Below are positions 47,376 through 58,061 of a stretch of DNA of 64,000 bases, in pieces; the stretch's first letter is position 1; the number at the start of each line of letters is the position of its first letter. The notes under the pieces are model-generated. The model made no database searches, was not told the DNA's origin, and worked only from the letters and a program-made list of their open reading frames with translations. The DNA is from Cylindrobasidium torrendii FP15055 ss-10. Lineage: Eukaryota; Basidiomycota; Agaricomycetes; Agaricales; Physalacriaceae. The position numbers were made by a program, and so were the translations under genes. The DNA is taken from contig KN880459.1 in assembly GCA_000934385.1 (NCBI GenBank), positions 62,001-126,000 on the forward strand, in the 5' to 3' direction.

Positions 47376-48449
47376 GGTTTGAACTCAAGGACGTCCAGGA
47401 CGAAATATCGCAATCCCATCTCTGATCGCGATACAGCTATTTTGCTATGTATGTTCAAGACAGCAAAAATGGCATGTTATTTGACAACCCGGACAGGATT
47501 TACGGCAGAGCCTTCATTATTCCGAACACCCTGACCGGTTTGATGGTCAGCGCCGCGGGCTCAGAGGGAATCTGAGACTGACTCTAGGTGTTTGCAGTGC
47601 CCGCGCTAGCGCTCAGGATAACACAATGTGAGTGTTCGAGAAAATAGCGCGCTCATGATATCAACCAATGTCAATGCCAGTACCGAGTACGGAGTACTGA
47701 GCGCTGAGTGCACAATTCGTATGTCAGCTCGTGAGGTAAAGTGGATGGTATGGGAGTCGGACCGAGAGGGCAAAACTTCACAAACTGGGACAGCATTTAC
47801 AGTAAACTTGGAGGAAGCTCTCGTCGAGAACACACGGCTGGACTTGGAAAAGGTTGCATTTTATACTGGGGAAGGAATACAAAGTATGTGCACCACGCTA
47901 ACGAGCCCCACTGCCGTGGATGCATATCGACAGAAGGGAGATACGGAGGTGTAGTTATGCCTTGCTTGATTCATCTCCTGCAAGACCCCACAATGCGGAT
48001 GCGTCGTCCACGGATAGAACAACGCGTCAAAAGATCACGGGGGGTTAAGTCTAAAGAGCAAAAAAAGCAGGCGCGTGCGGATTTATATAGAGGGCGATCT
48101 CACTTTAGGGCCGTTTGATGATTAGATCAGATGGCGGGTTGATGGCGTGTCACTCTCATCCCGCCTTCATGGTCGTGCAATGGAAAAAAAGGCCAGGGCA
48201 GTCCAGTCCGCTCTGGCGGACCAGCGGCGGACGGTCCATAGAAAAATAACGTCCGATGATTCCCCAATAAGCCCTCCCACGCGCTTTCAATGTTGTGTTG
48301 CTACGAGACCGTCGGTTGTGCTAACCAAAGCGTCCGGTCCCTACTCAAGGCACCTTATATAAGGATACATACCAGAGAGACGCACGCCTAAATTCTTCTC
48401 CCTTTCTTTCACTTTCGTTTGGAAATTCCCACTTTCGTTAGGTCTCGGA
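47376..48449. other. Divergent promoter region
   Basis: Separates the histidine phosphatase (-) from the GH131 gene (+). A tetrapurine-rich stretch and short frames occur, but no gene is supported. Confidence 0.5.
48353..48364 (+). promoter_or_regulatory. TATA-box-like palindrome upstream of GH131 gene
   Basis: CCTTATATAAGG is a perfect palindrome with a TATATAA core about 90 bp before the ATG at 48450, a plausible distance for a fungal TATA box of a strongly regulated secreted enzyme. Confidence 0.5.
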
Positions 48450-50225
48450 ATGTTCTCGATACCCTCTCACTTGGTTGTCGGTCTCGCGCTTGCTGGTCTT
48501 ACCCGAGCCGGCACTACAGTTTGGTCCGGTAGCTTTGACCAGTACAAGACTGTAGAAGACTTCGACACTTGTATGTGTTCGAGCATGGTGATGGATAGCC
48601 AGTCTAAGATGAAATTCTAGGGTCCTTCTCAAACCCAGTCGGTGCATACCAGTGGGTACGTTGCGCACCATCTCTACTCCCAAACTCGACCTTATGCACA
48701 CGCAGTACATCCACGGTTCAGGACCTACCAGCGATTATCTTGCCTTGGACGCATCATACAAAAACCCTGCTGTCACCTCTGAAGCGCAGGGTTTGAAGAT
48801 GTCGATATCGAGCACGGCTACTTGGAATTCGGACATGGAGCGCGCAGAGCTTATACCTCAGACGGTACGCAATATACATGGGCGCATCGTATCGGTCAGC
48901 TTATATGTTGTACGTAGAAAGAAAACCTTGGGACAGGGACACTCTTCTACCACTTCTCTGTGGTGCGCTCAGAAGAGAACGCGCCTGATGTACGCACTAC
49001 ACCCTGTATGTTTAATTTGGCACTCACGAGATGATCCAGTCTACTCTTGAGCACCAAGTTATGTTCTTCGAAAGTCACTTCACGGAGGTGTGACATGTCC
49101 TCCTTGTGGTTACCCAGTGTTCACTCACTACACGCGATAGCTTAAATATGGTGTCGGTGACACTCCGACCAATTTGAGCTGGATGGTCGGTGGACAATCC
49201 AAGTGGAGCACGGATTTCGTAGCTGGCACTTGGTTCAACTTTGCATATGAGATCGATGTACGTTTATTTCGCACTCCCTCATTTACAACCATTAACCGCA
49301 CATTAGTTCGACGCCAGCACGGTTGGCCTGTGGGCGTCTACCGATGGAGCTGACCTCGAGCGTGTCATCGAACCAGTCTCCGCCAGTACCTCCACAAATT
49401 CGGCCGACTTCCACATTGGTGTCCTCCGTATCGTCAACAAGGACCCTGCAGAGGATTGGTACTTCAGCGGTGTCTACATCGAAAGTGGCGATATCACGAC
49501 GGCCATTGGAAATGGTTCGTCCTCTGGTTCTACGACTTCGGTTGCAACTTCGACGAGTGCTCCAGCTTCTACCTCCGCAGAAGCCCCTGCCACGACCGAG
49601 GTCCATTCAAGCACTGAAATTGCTGCTTCGTCGTCCATCGCTGTTTCTAGCGAAGTACCCGCACCGTCCGCCATCTCTACTAGCATAGCGATTTCTTCCG
49701 TAGCACAGAGCTCATCTGCTGCCATCTCTACATCGGTGGCCCCGGTCAGCTCTGCTGTACCTGCAAGTTCGAGTGCTGCACCTGTTAGCTCGAGCGCCGC
49801 TGCCACCACTCTGGCTTCCAGCACGTCTGTCACCCCATCGTCTTCCTCTGTGGTCGAGGAACCGACGGCATCGACTGAATCCTCATCTTCAGCTGCTTCC
49901 ACAACCGTCGAGGGTGTCACCACCTCGACAGCGCCAGTGTCTACGTCAATCCCGACATCTTCCACCTTGTCCGCGCCTGCACCTTCGCATACTGGCGTTG
50001 TTGACGCTAACGTCTGCATGAACGGTATTTGTCGTTTGATTCGAGGGCACACTTCTTACTGATTCGAGCGTAGATTACAACAAATGCATTGCCGCATCGC
50101 AGCCAAACCCGGACTGGACAGGGTGCGAGGGGACGAAGGCGATTTGTATGCAGAACGCGACGTACAACTTCAACATGATCAACCGTCTGAAACGCGATGG
50201 AAAATTCGGTAGGCTTTTGGTGTAG
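48450..50225 (+). CDS. Secreted GH131 beta-glucanase with Ser/Thr-rich tail
   Basis: Exons 48450-48570, 48621-48655, 48706-48864, 48918-48989, 49040-49087, 49141-49257, 49307-50024 and 50074-50225 give 473 residues. A signal peptide (MFSIPSHLVVGLALAGLTRA) precedes the catalytic domain at about 21-250. Recognisable GH131 segments are TVWSGSFDQYKTVEDFDTWS, QWYIHGSGPTSDYLALDASY, MERAELIPQTKENLGTGTLF, STLEHQVMFFESHFTELKYG and KWSTDFVAGTWFNFAYEIDF. GH131 enzymes cleave beta-1,3/1,4/1,6-glucans in plant or fungal walls. A long Ser/Thr/Ala linker (about 255-420) follows, then a Cys-containing end (NKCIAASQPNPDWTGCEG). It is not a CBM1 and has no clear GPI signal. Confidence 0.9.
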
Positions 50226-50616
50226 GGTAACAGTATTTGTAGTCGTTAGACTGGGATCTAACCTCAGGCATACTGTGTGTGTATTGCTGGAAATGAATCA
50301 TTTTGCTGGGTGGGAGAGAATCTACATCGGGCTTTCACTTTCATAGCGGTCACTTGAACTTCAAAACATTCATGAATGGAAGCAACATAAGTGCGAAGTA
50401 CGACCTATGGCATGTACAACCTTGCTTTCAAACGGCCCTGCCCTCAGAAAACCGGACTTCTTGTACGTGATTTGCGAGTGCTACCTCGGAGGTCCAGGCG
50501 TGCTGTGTTTGCGTCGGGAAATGTAAGCTCAACTTGCAGCCTTTCGTCTCCCTCTGGTTGCTCGTTTTTGGGCATCTGCATCACCAGGCCGTTGGGAGGC
50601 GATAGCATGTCCTTGA
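50226..50616. other. Convergent intergenic region
   Basis: Between the 3' ends of the GH131 gene (+) and the coiled-coil gene (-). Nothing further recognised. Confidence 0.5.
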
Positions 50617-51822
50617 CTACAATCCACTCCGGCTTTTTGTTCCCATCGGACGCTGCTTGGGACTGTTTTTGAAGTTGAAATGCATGTTGAAAAACGAGAC
50701 GGTGGTACTGACCGTGGATTCTTCGTCGTACTCGCTCATCTGCTTGTCTTCGTCCTTGACAGCTTCCTCCATTTTCTCGTGTGGTTTCTGATCCACTTTC
50801 ATGTCTTCACTCTGCTCGGCGTCTGTGCGCACGACATCCATTGCCTCCACTTCCGGGTTAGTTACGTTCTCTGAGTCCTTCACCGCTACTTGGTCCTGCT
50901 CGGACGGTCGGGGGTTCTTGATTCCGGAAATGCTTAACTGCCCATCATCCGCCCGCGTTTGACTGTGACTCTCGACAAAGCCAACTGGAGATGGAATTTC
51001 TCCATTGACCATGTACTCTTGCTCAGTGATCTGGTCCACAAAGGCATTCCACTCAGCGTTTAGCGTGAGAGAGAATCGCTGCATGCCGAGACCTAGTCGA
51101 TGATTCTGGCAAGGATGTATGAGAATGGGGACATCGAAAGAGCATGGGTTGGTAATGAAGGCATACAGGTGGTGTGGTGGGAAGCAAAATTGACTGTATC
51201 TTTACCTTCAAACGGGTTTCTTCAAGCATCTGAGTCAGTCTTGCTGAATGATGTGCTGCCTTCCTGAGGTTTTCGGCAAGTGCATCACGCTCCGCCTTCA
51301 GCGCATGCCTCTCAGCCCTACCCACATCTTGGCTATCAGCTACCATCGCATCCAAATCCCTCTGCACGATGTCTCTTTCCTCAGCCAGTGCGGCCTTTTC
51401 CTTTTGCACTCTTCGCGTCTTCATCTTTTCGACCTGTACCTGTCGTAGTGCTTCGTCCCGCAACTTGACCACCGCATCAAGTTCTCCACGGACGTCGCTC
51501 CTCTGCCTCAGCGCTGCAGCGCAATTCTGCATCGCTGCATCTCTCTCCGCTTTCGTATTCCTTAGTTCTCTTTGTATCTCATTCATCTCTTCTTGCTTTT
51601 GTTGCGCATACCGCTCGGCGATGTCCAATGCACGATGCGCCTCTCCCAGCGCCTCAAGGGTCTTGTTGACGTTCATTTCGGCCTGCTCAACCTCGCATTT
51701 GTGCTGGGCCTTCAGTAGTGCAAGTGCCCTGCTGCTCTCTTGCAGAGTCTCGGTCAGCCTGCAAAGCACGGTCAGCCTAGCAAATGAGGACGTATCACGT
51801 CGACGTACTGCTCGATGTTCAT
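50617..51822 (-). CDS. Coiled-coil orphan protein
   Basis: Exons (minus) 51809-51822 (14 nt), 51206-51758 and 50617-51105 give 351 residues starting MNIEQLTETLQESSRALALL. This start was chosen because the splice GTACGTC...TTTGCAG removes a stretch that otherwise reads poorly. A longer open frame to 51919 exists. Residues about 5-185 form a long coiled coil rich in Glu, Lys, Arg, Ala and Leu (RALDIAERYAQQKQEEMNEI). The C-terminal third is acidic and polar, with VSFFNMHFNFKNSPKQRP near the end. No family recognised; a structural or scaffolding role is likely from form alone. Confidence 0.72.
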
Positions 51823-52269
51823 CGGAGGACTGCAAGGCTTGATTACAGTGGTGGTAGCTCGCAGAAAACAACTGCCTAGCCGCGCGTCTACTCAGCTGTG
51901 ACAGCGACCATAAAAACATGCATGATGGCCATAGCCCGAACCACCCTCTCTTACATATTACTCACGCCGAGGCTGCGATACAAAGAAAAGTCTCTGATTG
52001 TGACATTATGAAAGCAGTTAGCCTCAACGGCATCCACCGCATGAGAGGAAAGAAAAAAATGAATAGTTAACCCAAGGCATACAAGTATGAACAAGCGAAA
52101 GGAGCGTGAGCAATCCTCCACGCGGGAATGACCGTAAGCAAGCCTCCGAATCCAAAAGTAAGGTAGAGCCCGACGTCGAGGCTGGGTATAACGAGTCGGC
52201 ATCCTGAGATACCAATGAGTACGAGAGGGCAACAAGATCTGGAGAAGATACTCACCAAACGCAAACAGC
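51823..52269. other. Intergenic region
   Basis: 3' flank of the septin gene and promoter of the coiled-coil gene. Only shadow frames. Confidence 0.45.
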
Positions 52270-53458
52270 TTAACGATCGGCAGGCGGGCGCTGGTTGACA
52301 CCCTCCTTGAGTGCCAATAACTGTTTTGAGCGGAATGCCTCGTAGTGAATGAGCGCAGTCGTCTCGATAAGATCTTGCAAGTGGGTGCGGGTCAAGAAGT
52401 TGCGGAGGTTCACAAACTCGCAATGGTTGGGATCCTCGACGTTGACGACACCCCAGCGGTTCTTACGCCCACGCACAGGCTTGCCGTCGATGATCACATT
52501 GCTCTCCGAACCAACAATGGCGAAGGGGATGATGTCCTGCATGCGAAGTTAGGAGTCCGGATAGGAAGGGAACGCAAAGCACATACGCGGATTGCCTCGT
52601 TGAGCTGCACCTCCTCTTCATCATCCTCGTCAGTGTCGAATGGGTAGAGACGGATGTTGTGGTAAACAAGCTCTTCACGAATCTGGAGCCAATGAGCAGT
52701 CTTCTAGGATAGGGCCGGTGACACGCACCTTGGTCTTGAACGCGTCCCGCTCCTCGATGGTCAGGGTATCGGCCTTTGCAATGACTGGGACAACGTTAAC
52801 AACCTCGCTGAGCTTCTTCATAACAATAACATCAATGGGGCGCAGCGAATGGCCGGTCGGGTTGATGAAGTACAGGCAGCAGTGAATGCGGGTGTCCTGG
52901 ATGTAACGGTCGCGCATGGCGGTGAGCTCCTTGCGGAGGTATGCGCTATGCTGGTCCTTAATATACTTGATAATGGGGTCCCAGCTAGATAACCGAATGA
53001 GCTTCAATGCATATTGGACAAATGGACACGCACCAGTTTTCGTTGTTGATCTGGTCGCCATAACCGGGAGTGTCCACGATATTCAGTCTCAGCTTGACGC
53101 CGTTCTCCGCAATGACTAGAGACAGCGTCAGACAACAGCGGGGCATTCGCAGAGAAAGGTCGACGCACCGTGCGACACTGCCTGGATTTCCGTGGTCTGC
53201 CTCACAGGTTCGTCCGAAACGAAGCGGCCCTTGGAGTCTATCAAGTGCGAGGCAAAGATAGTGTTGATGAGTGTCGACTTTCCAAGACCGGTTTGTCCTG
53301 TAGACGCGTCAATTTCTTTCAGCCCGCGTTGAGGCGCGAAATTTCGCACCAACGACAATGACATTGAATTGGAAACCGCGCTTGAGCAGCTTGTGCTCAA
53401 TTTGCTGCGTAATCGAGTCGAAACCGACGTAGGAGTCTGCACGGATTTCTTCAGCCAT
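52270..53458 (-). CDS. CDC10: Septin, Cdc10-type
   Basis: Exons (minus) 53350-53458, 53169-53297, 53034-53115, 52729-52984, 52587-52682 and 52270-52536 give 312 residues. It starts MAEEIRADSYVGFDSITQQI and continues with the septin GTPase domain: G1 GQTGLGKSTLINTIF, G3 DTPGYGDQIN, G4 AKADTLT, and the septin-unique region GRKNRWGVVNVEDPNHCEF, ending HLQDLIETTALIHYEAFRSK. As in yeast Cdc10, the N-terminal extension is short and no C-terminal coiled coil is present, which distinguishes it from Cdc3/11/12. It assembles into septin filaments at the bud neck or septum. Complete and unremarkable. Confidence 0.93.
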
Positions 53459-53998
53459 TGCGATATGTGTAGGAGGGGCGGCGAGTCGGTGGTGGTGGGC
53501 AGGACTAGGCGTCGGCGAATTTGCGCGGAACGAATCTGGCTCGGTTGGCAAGCATGGGCAAATAGTGCGCCACATTATATCCGCGTTCACATATGTTGCC
53601 AATATGTTGCTGCCACCAGGCTCAAGCGCTCACCGGTAGACGGCTCAATGATAGAAGGAAAACTCTTGTTGTACCAAAAACGACTAACTTGTCCATAAAA
53701 TGTCCATACACAGAGTCCTTTCAACAGCGTATTTAACCAGATATATCCATTCCAGTACAACAGCAACGAGGTAGAGGGTATTCACAAAAAATTACGGTGC
53801 ACTAATCTCGGATGGTGCAAGCATAAAAAACCCCAGTCCGGTATGACCAGATACACGAGACTAAAGTACAAAAGCTTTCTGTACCAACAGAATCAATCAT
53901 GACCAACGACTCACTGGTGGGAACTGAGCAAAACGGTGTTTTGATGTGCAACGGAAACGCACCTCTGAGATCGTACCAGCTGAAGCTAATTCCCACGC
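53459..53998. other. Intergenic region
   Basis: Between the septin start and the end of the SH3 gene, both minus strand. No gene or repeat recognised. Confidence 0.45.
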
Positions 53999-54931
53999 TT
54001 AGCGCCTGACGGTGTCCGCGTAGGCGCGGTCCAGACATTCGAGAGGCACCATTCCCTGTTCACCCGCGCTGTTCTTGCAAAGCGCCCAACCGTCGTCGAA
54101 TTCTTGAATAATCTTCACATTCTCGCCCGTAACAATAGACAGCTCGTCGGGCAACGAAGGTACAAATGTGGACCGGACAGTTGCGTTTTCCACAGGTCCA
54201 GCACCTTGAGCTGGCGCGTTTCCATAAGTGGATCCGGGAGCCGCGGGCATGGTAAAGTTGGAAGACGAGCGGCGTTCGTTGTGCTGCGCGAATGGTGCAA
54301 TGAACGGTGTAGGTGGGTCCTGGGCGGCCATAAATCCAGTCGTCTCAGCCTTCTCGCTGAACGAGTACGGGGTGACATTGTTGACCCATTGGGGAGACTT
54401 GCGGGACCGACGGCGACGAAGGACCAGAAAGCGCACAAAGAACAACACGCCAACGCCAAGGACAAGGCAGACGATAACGATCCCAGCTGTAGCACCGCCA
54501 GACAGGCCAGAACTGCCGCTGGAGGTTGCGCCACTCTGTGCAGGAGTAGACGACGCAGATGGGGACGGGGAGCTGATTACGGACGCCGAGGCAGATGGCT
54601 GCTGAGTGGATGTTGTGGCCAATGTTGTTGCTGGCGTGGAAAGCGCGGTGGAGGATGGTGGCTGAGATGAGGAGGCAGAAGACGACGACGAGGAAGACGA
54701 TGTGTCTGTGTCCGTGACGGCTGTCTGCGTTGAAGGTACTCGGCTACTTGTTGCCACCACGGTCGATGCGCTGCTGGTCCCAGCGGCCGGAAATGTAAGT
54801 GTGAGCGTAACTGGGCCGGTGAGCGTGAACTCTTGATCGCCGTCCGCCCTCTTCCCGAACGGCTGGGGAATCCTCTTCATCCGGTGGTATCCCCGCTCAG
54901 CGGGGAGGTGAGGTTGGTTGGCAAAGGACAT
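53999..54931 (-). CDS. Single-pass membrane protein with C-terminal SH3 domain (Fus1-like architecture)
   Basis: An uninterrupted 310-codon frame. Residues about 50-145 are a Ser/Thr/Pro-rich, presumably O-mannosylated ectodomain. Residues 151-171 (IVIVCLVLGVGVLFFVRFLV) form one membrane span, followed by RRRRSRK as a stop-transfer signal, giving N-out/C-in topology. An SH3 domain lies near 250-303 (FVPSLPDELSIVTGENVKII, DDGWALCKNSAGEQGMVPLE). This order matches yeast Fus1 and related basidiomycete proteins, which act in cell polarity or fusion signalling. There is no clear cleavable signal peptide; the span may act as the anchor. An ATG exists at 54880 (MKRIPQPFGKRADGD), making the true start uncertain. 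Confidence 0.8.
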   Translation of the reverse strand: MSFANQPHLPAERGYHRMKRIPQPFGKRADGDQEFTLTGPVTLTLTFPAAGTSSASTVVATSSRVPSTQTAVTDTDTSSSSSSSSASSSQPPSSTALSTPATTLATTSTQQPSASASVISSPSPSASSTPAQSGATSSGSSGLSGGATAGIVIVCLVLGVGVLFFVRFLVLRRRRSRKSPQWVNNVTPYSFSEKAETTGFMAAQDPPTPFIAPFAQHNERRSSSNFTMPAAPGSTYGNAPAQGAGPVENATVRSTFVPSLPDELSIVTGENVKIIQEFDDGWALCKNSAGEQGMVPLECLDRAYADTVRR

Positions 54932-55902
54932 GATTGAAAAGAGCGTGGGTGTCCGCGATGCTGGTATAGTCCGCTAAAGGAATGAAAAGGGAAGGAACGA
55001 GACGGATTTGCCTCGGGCGTTGTAGAGTATAGTCAAATACCCTGTCGTCGTCTGTAACCAAATGGCATAGGTAGCAACCCGATCGTTCGAATATCGGAGC
55101 CAATTTGTTTGCACGACCCTTTCGATCTCTACTTGATTGTGTAGGTTCAGTCAGCTCCCAAGGTCCTTTCTGGTGCGTTGTAAGACAGTAATTGTACTTT
55201 GCCCTATAAAAGAGATTTTTTAGACACTCCACGGTCAATTCTTATCCGCAGCGGCGGCACGCACTACTACTACTCCCCAGGCGACCAGGGCAATCGAAGC
55301 GACAAATAAAGGCCATCTGTTGCACGCGCCATCCCAACCATATCCGCGGGTCCGTAAAAAGTCCAGATAAACTGCGACACTACCAGTGTCCTAAGGCTTG
55401 AAAGCGCGTCTCTTTTTGTCTGCTCAGAAGCCGCAAGTCTGTTGGTTCTAACTGTCAAAGGTTTCGAAGCTAGTGTCTTTAGAAAGTTGCTATCATCCTG
55501 TACACAGCCTTTGCTCGTTCTACGCATGTGGGAGAAAAGTCTTGACACTGATGTGCACATGTGCCTGGGTCCCTCCAGCATTGCCATTCGCAGCTATTCT
55601 GATGTCCAATGCCATCGAAATGTCTAATGAGGAGGAAGTGGAGCTCACGATGAACATTGAATGAAGAGCAGGGCACAAGTCATAAGGAAACTTGTTGGAT
55701 GTGCTCAGGTGAGTATGATAGCTTCAACCCAGACTCAGAGCTTCTGGTTTCGTCGTTACTTATGTAGTGTTCTGAAGTTCAATAACACATTGTATTCGAC
55801 CGGGCCGTTCCGCCGAAAGCATGATGGATTCAGTGATCGCCATCAAAAGTTTTTGTCCTCTGCACCGACCGTTTAGCACAGAACTATACTGACCGGGCCA
55901 TA
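54932..55902. other. Divergent intergenic region
   Basis: Separates the SH3 membrane protein gene (-) from the Srp40-like gene (+). A CTATAAAAG sits near 55203 but no reading frame follows it. No gene supported. Confidence 0.45.
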
Positions 55903-57821
55903 ATGGACGCCAATCTTGCCAGTAAGGACTATGCATCGCTTTCCGGGCATAACCATGAACGCGCTTTACAGCGACCTACACGCTCATCCATGCCTTCCTC
56001 AAAAAGCAATCACACAATAAAGCAGCCGATGCAGTCAAGAAAGCCATCAAGGACCAACTCGTGTTAAAGGATGATGTCGAGGCAGAAGGGAAGAGCTTGG
56101 ATGAAATTGTCAAAATATGGAAATCCCTCCCAAGGTGTGTCTTCTATTGTCTGGACTCACCTTCCGTCCTAGTGTTATGGTCCTTGCAAATCTATAAACT
56201 TTCCGGAATGCATCTTGGATTCAGTGCTCATATTTCCACTCAGCCCGCCCGCCGATGACTCCGACTCCGACTCCGATGATTGTACGTTACGGCCCATACA
56301 CCGTCAGGAAATTACTAACCCACGCGCAGCGTCAGACTCCTCAGACTGTATGCATTTCACTCTTCCGGACAAACCCCATCTCAAACACTACCCCAGCCTC
56401 TTCATCATCCGAAGATAGCGATTCATCCTCGGATTCGGATTCTGACGAAGACACACCCTCACCTCCAGCGAAGGAGACCCCACAAAAACTACCCACACCT
56501 GATAGCTCAGATTCGTCTGATTCTGACGGTACGTTACGTTCCACGATACAGACGCGTCGCACTTACGGACATTCTCAGATTCAGACGATGAAGCTCCCGT
56601 TGAAGCCACAGCCGCAGCTGCTAGTGCCAAAGGTATTGTCTGCGTCCCTCTTGTTATGTGTCTGCTCACTTTTCATGCAGTAGACGATTCTTCTGACTCC
56701 AGTGATGACTCTTCCGACTCCAGCGACGACTCATCCGACTCGAGTGATAGCGACAGTGATGAAGAAGGTAGCCAAATTGCCTCCACGGCCCAGTGTCCAT
56801 CTAATTCAACTTACAGAGACCACCTCGAAGCCAGACGCTAAAAAGGCCGACACTACCAAGCCCAAAAAAGCGACAGCAGCAGCTGCTGCGAAAGCAACCA
56901 ATGACTCTGATGGTGCGCATTGTCCTTTGCTTCCTTGTGACGAACTAAGCACCCATTCCAGACTCGTCCGATGATTCTTCCTCCGACTCAGGTATGTTGC
57001 CCTCCTATGAATTGGCCGAGCTTTGGAATAACGCTACTTGAAAGACTCCGACGACGAGGAAGAGAAAACATCAAAGCGTAGCGCAACGAAGACATTAAGT
57101 ACTGGATCTCCTTCGTCAAGCTCAAGTAGTGATGAGGGTACCCATTTCCATTTATTCACTTTGACCATGACGCTCATGCTAGGACACTTGCAGATAGCTC
57201 CAGTGAGGACGAAGAAGACGATAAGAAAGCAGCTGCCTCGAAGCATTCGGCACCCAAAGCCTCAAAGGCGTCAAAAACCTCAAAAGCGCCATCAAGCTCA
57301 AGTTCAAGTTCGAGTGACTCCAGCTCTTCGGACTCGGACAGCGACGACGAGGATGATGCGCCTGCGCCCGAGGTCACAAAAGCTACCAAGAAGCAGCGCG
57401 TAGACGAGAGCGGTGCGGCTGTTGTGACAGCTGCAGTAGTTGAACAGGGCCCTCTGGATGATGGCAACACGGGTCGCCGTGGCGGACGCAAGACCAACAC
57501 TCCATTCCAAAGAATAAAGACGGACACTGTCCCAGAACATTTAATATTGGACAACCGTTATGAGAACAAGGTGTGTCCACTCAACTCTGGATGTGCTTTT
57601 CCTAAAGCAACACAGGCTGGTCCTGCAAATGATTATGGTGCAAGGGCGCATGCCGACCTCATTGTTACGCGTGGGGCGGGCTTCAGGAAGGAGAAGAACA
57701 AGAAGAAGAGAGGGAGCTACAAAGGGGGTGAAATTACGGTGCGTGCTGATCTTCGTCCCTTGTGGCCCTCGCTCACTCGCCTCGACAGATGCAAAGTCAT
57801 AGTTTCAAGTTCACGGATTAG
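55903..57821 (+). CDS. SRP40: Srp40/Nopp140-like nucleolar protein, 13 exons
   Basis: Exons: 55903-55921, 55972-56134, 56244-56281, 56330-56347, 56397-56528, 56579-56632, 56681-56767, 56817-56912, 56962-56991, 57045-57137, 57194-57570, 57616-57738 and 57789-57821, all in phase, giving 420 residues. The N-terminus carries a LisH-like helix (TYTLIHAFLKKQSHNKAADA). A central run of CK2-type Ser/Asp/Glu clusters (SSDSSDDSSDSSDD) alternates with Lys/Ala/Pro linkers. The C-terminal SRP40 domain is intact: TPFQRIKTDTVPEHLILDNR, GARAHADLIVTRGAGFRKEK, and HSFKFTD at the end. Such proteins chaperone snoRNPs and pre-ribosomes in the nucleolus. Many acidic clusters sit on their own small exons. Confidence 0.9.
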
Positions 57822-58061
57822 AGTCCAGTTATCTTTCTTCATATATCTACGGATCTTCAACATTAAACAGTTGGTGCTTTACTTGGCCTTGTGAAGCATA
57901 TTTCGGACAGAATTCGTGATGACCGACAGCAGAGATTGATTCAACTCCTGTTGCAACCCGGCGGACACTCGACGCCTTTGGCATGCGCTAGACCCATAAC
58001 TTGTACCACACCTGACCTGCAGTATTATAGGGACTAGTAAGTCAGAACTGTATTAGAATTT

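Noticed and set aside
49474..50052. Long minus-strand frame opposite the GH131 Ser/Thr tail
   Set aside because: It is a shadow of the repetitive Ser/Thr/Ala codons on the plus strand.
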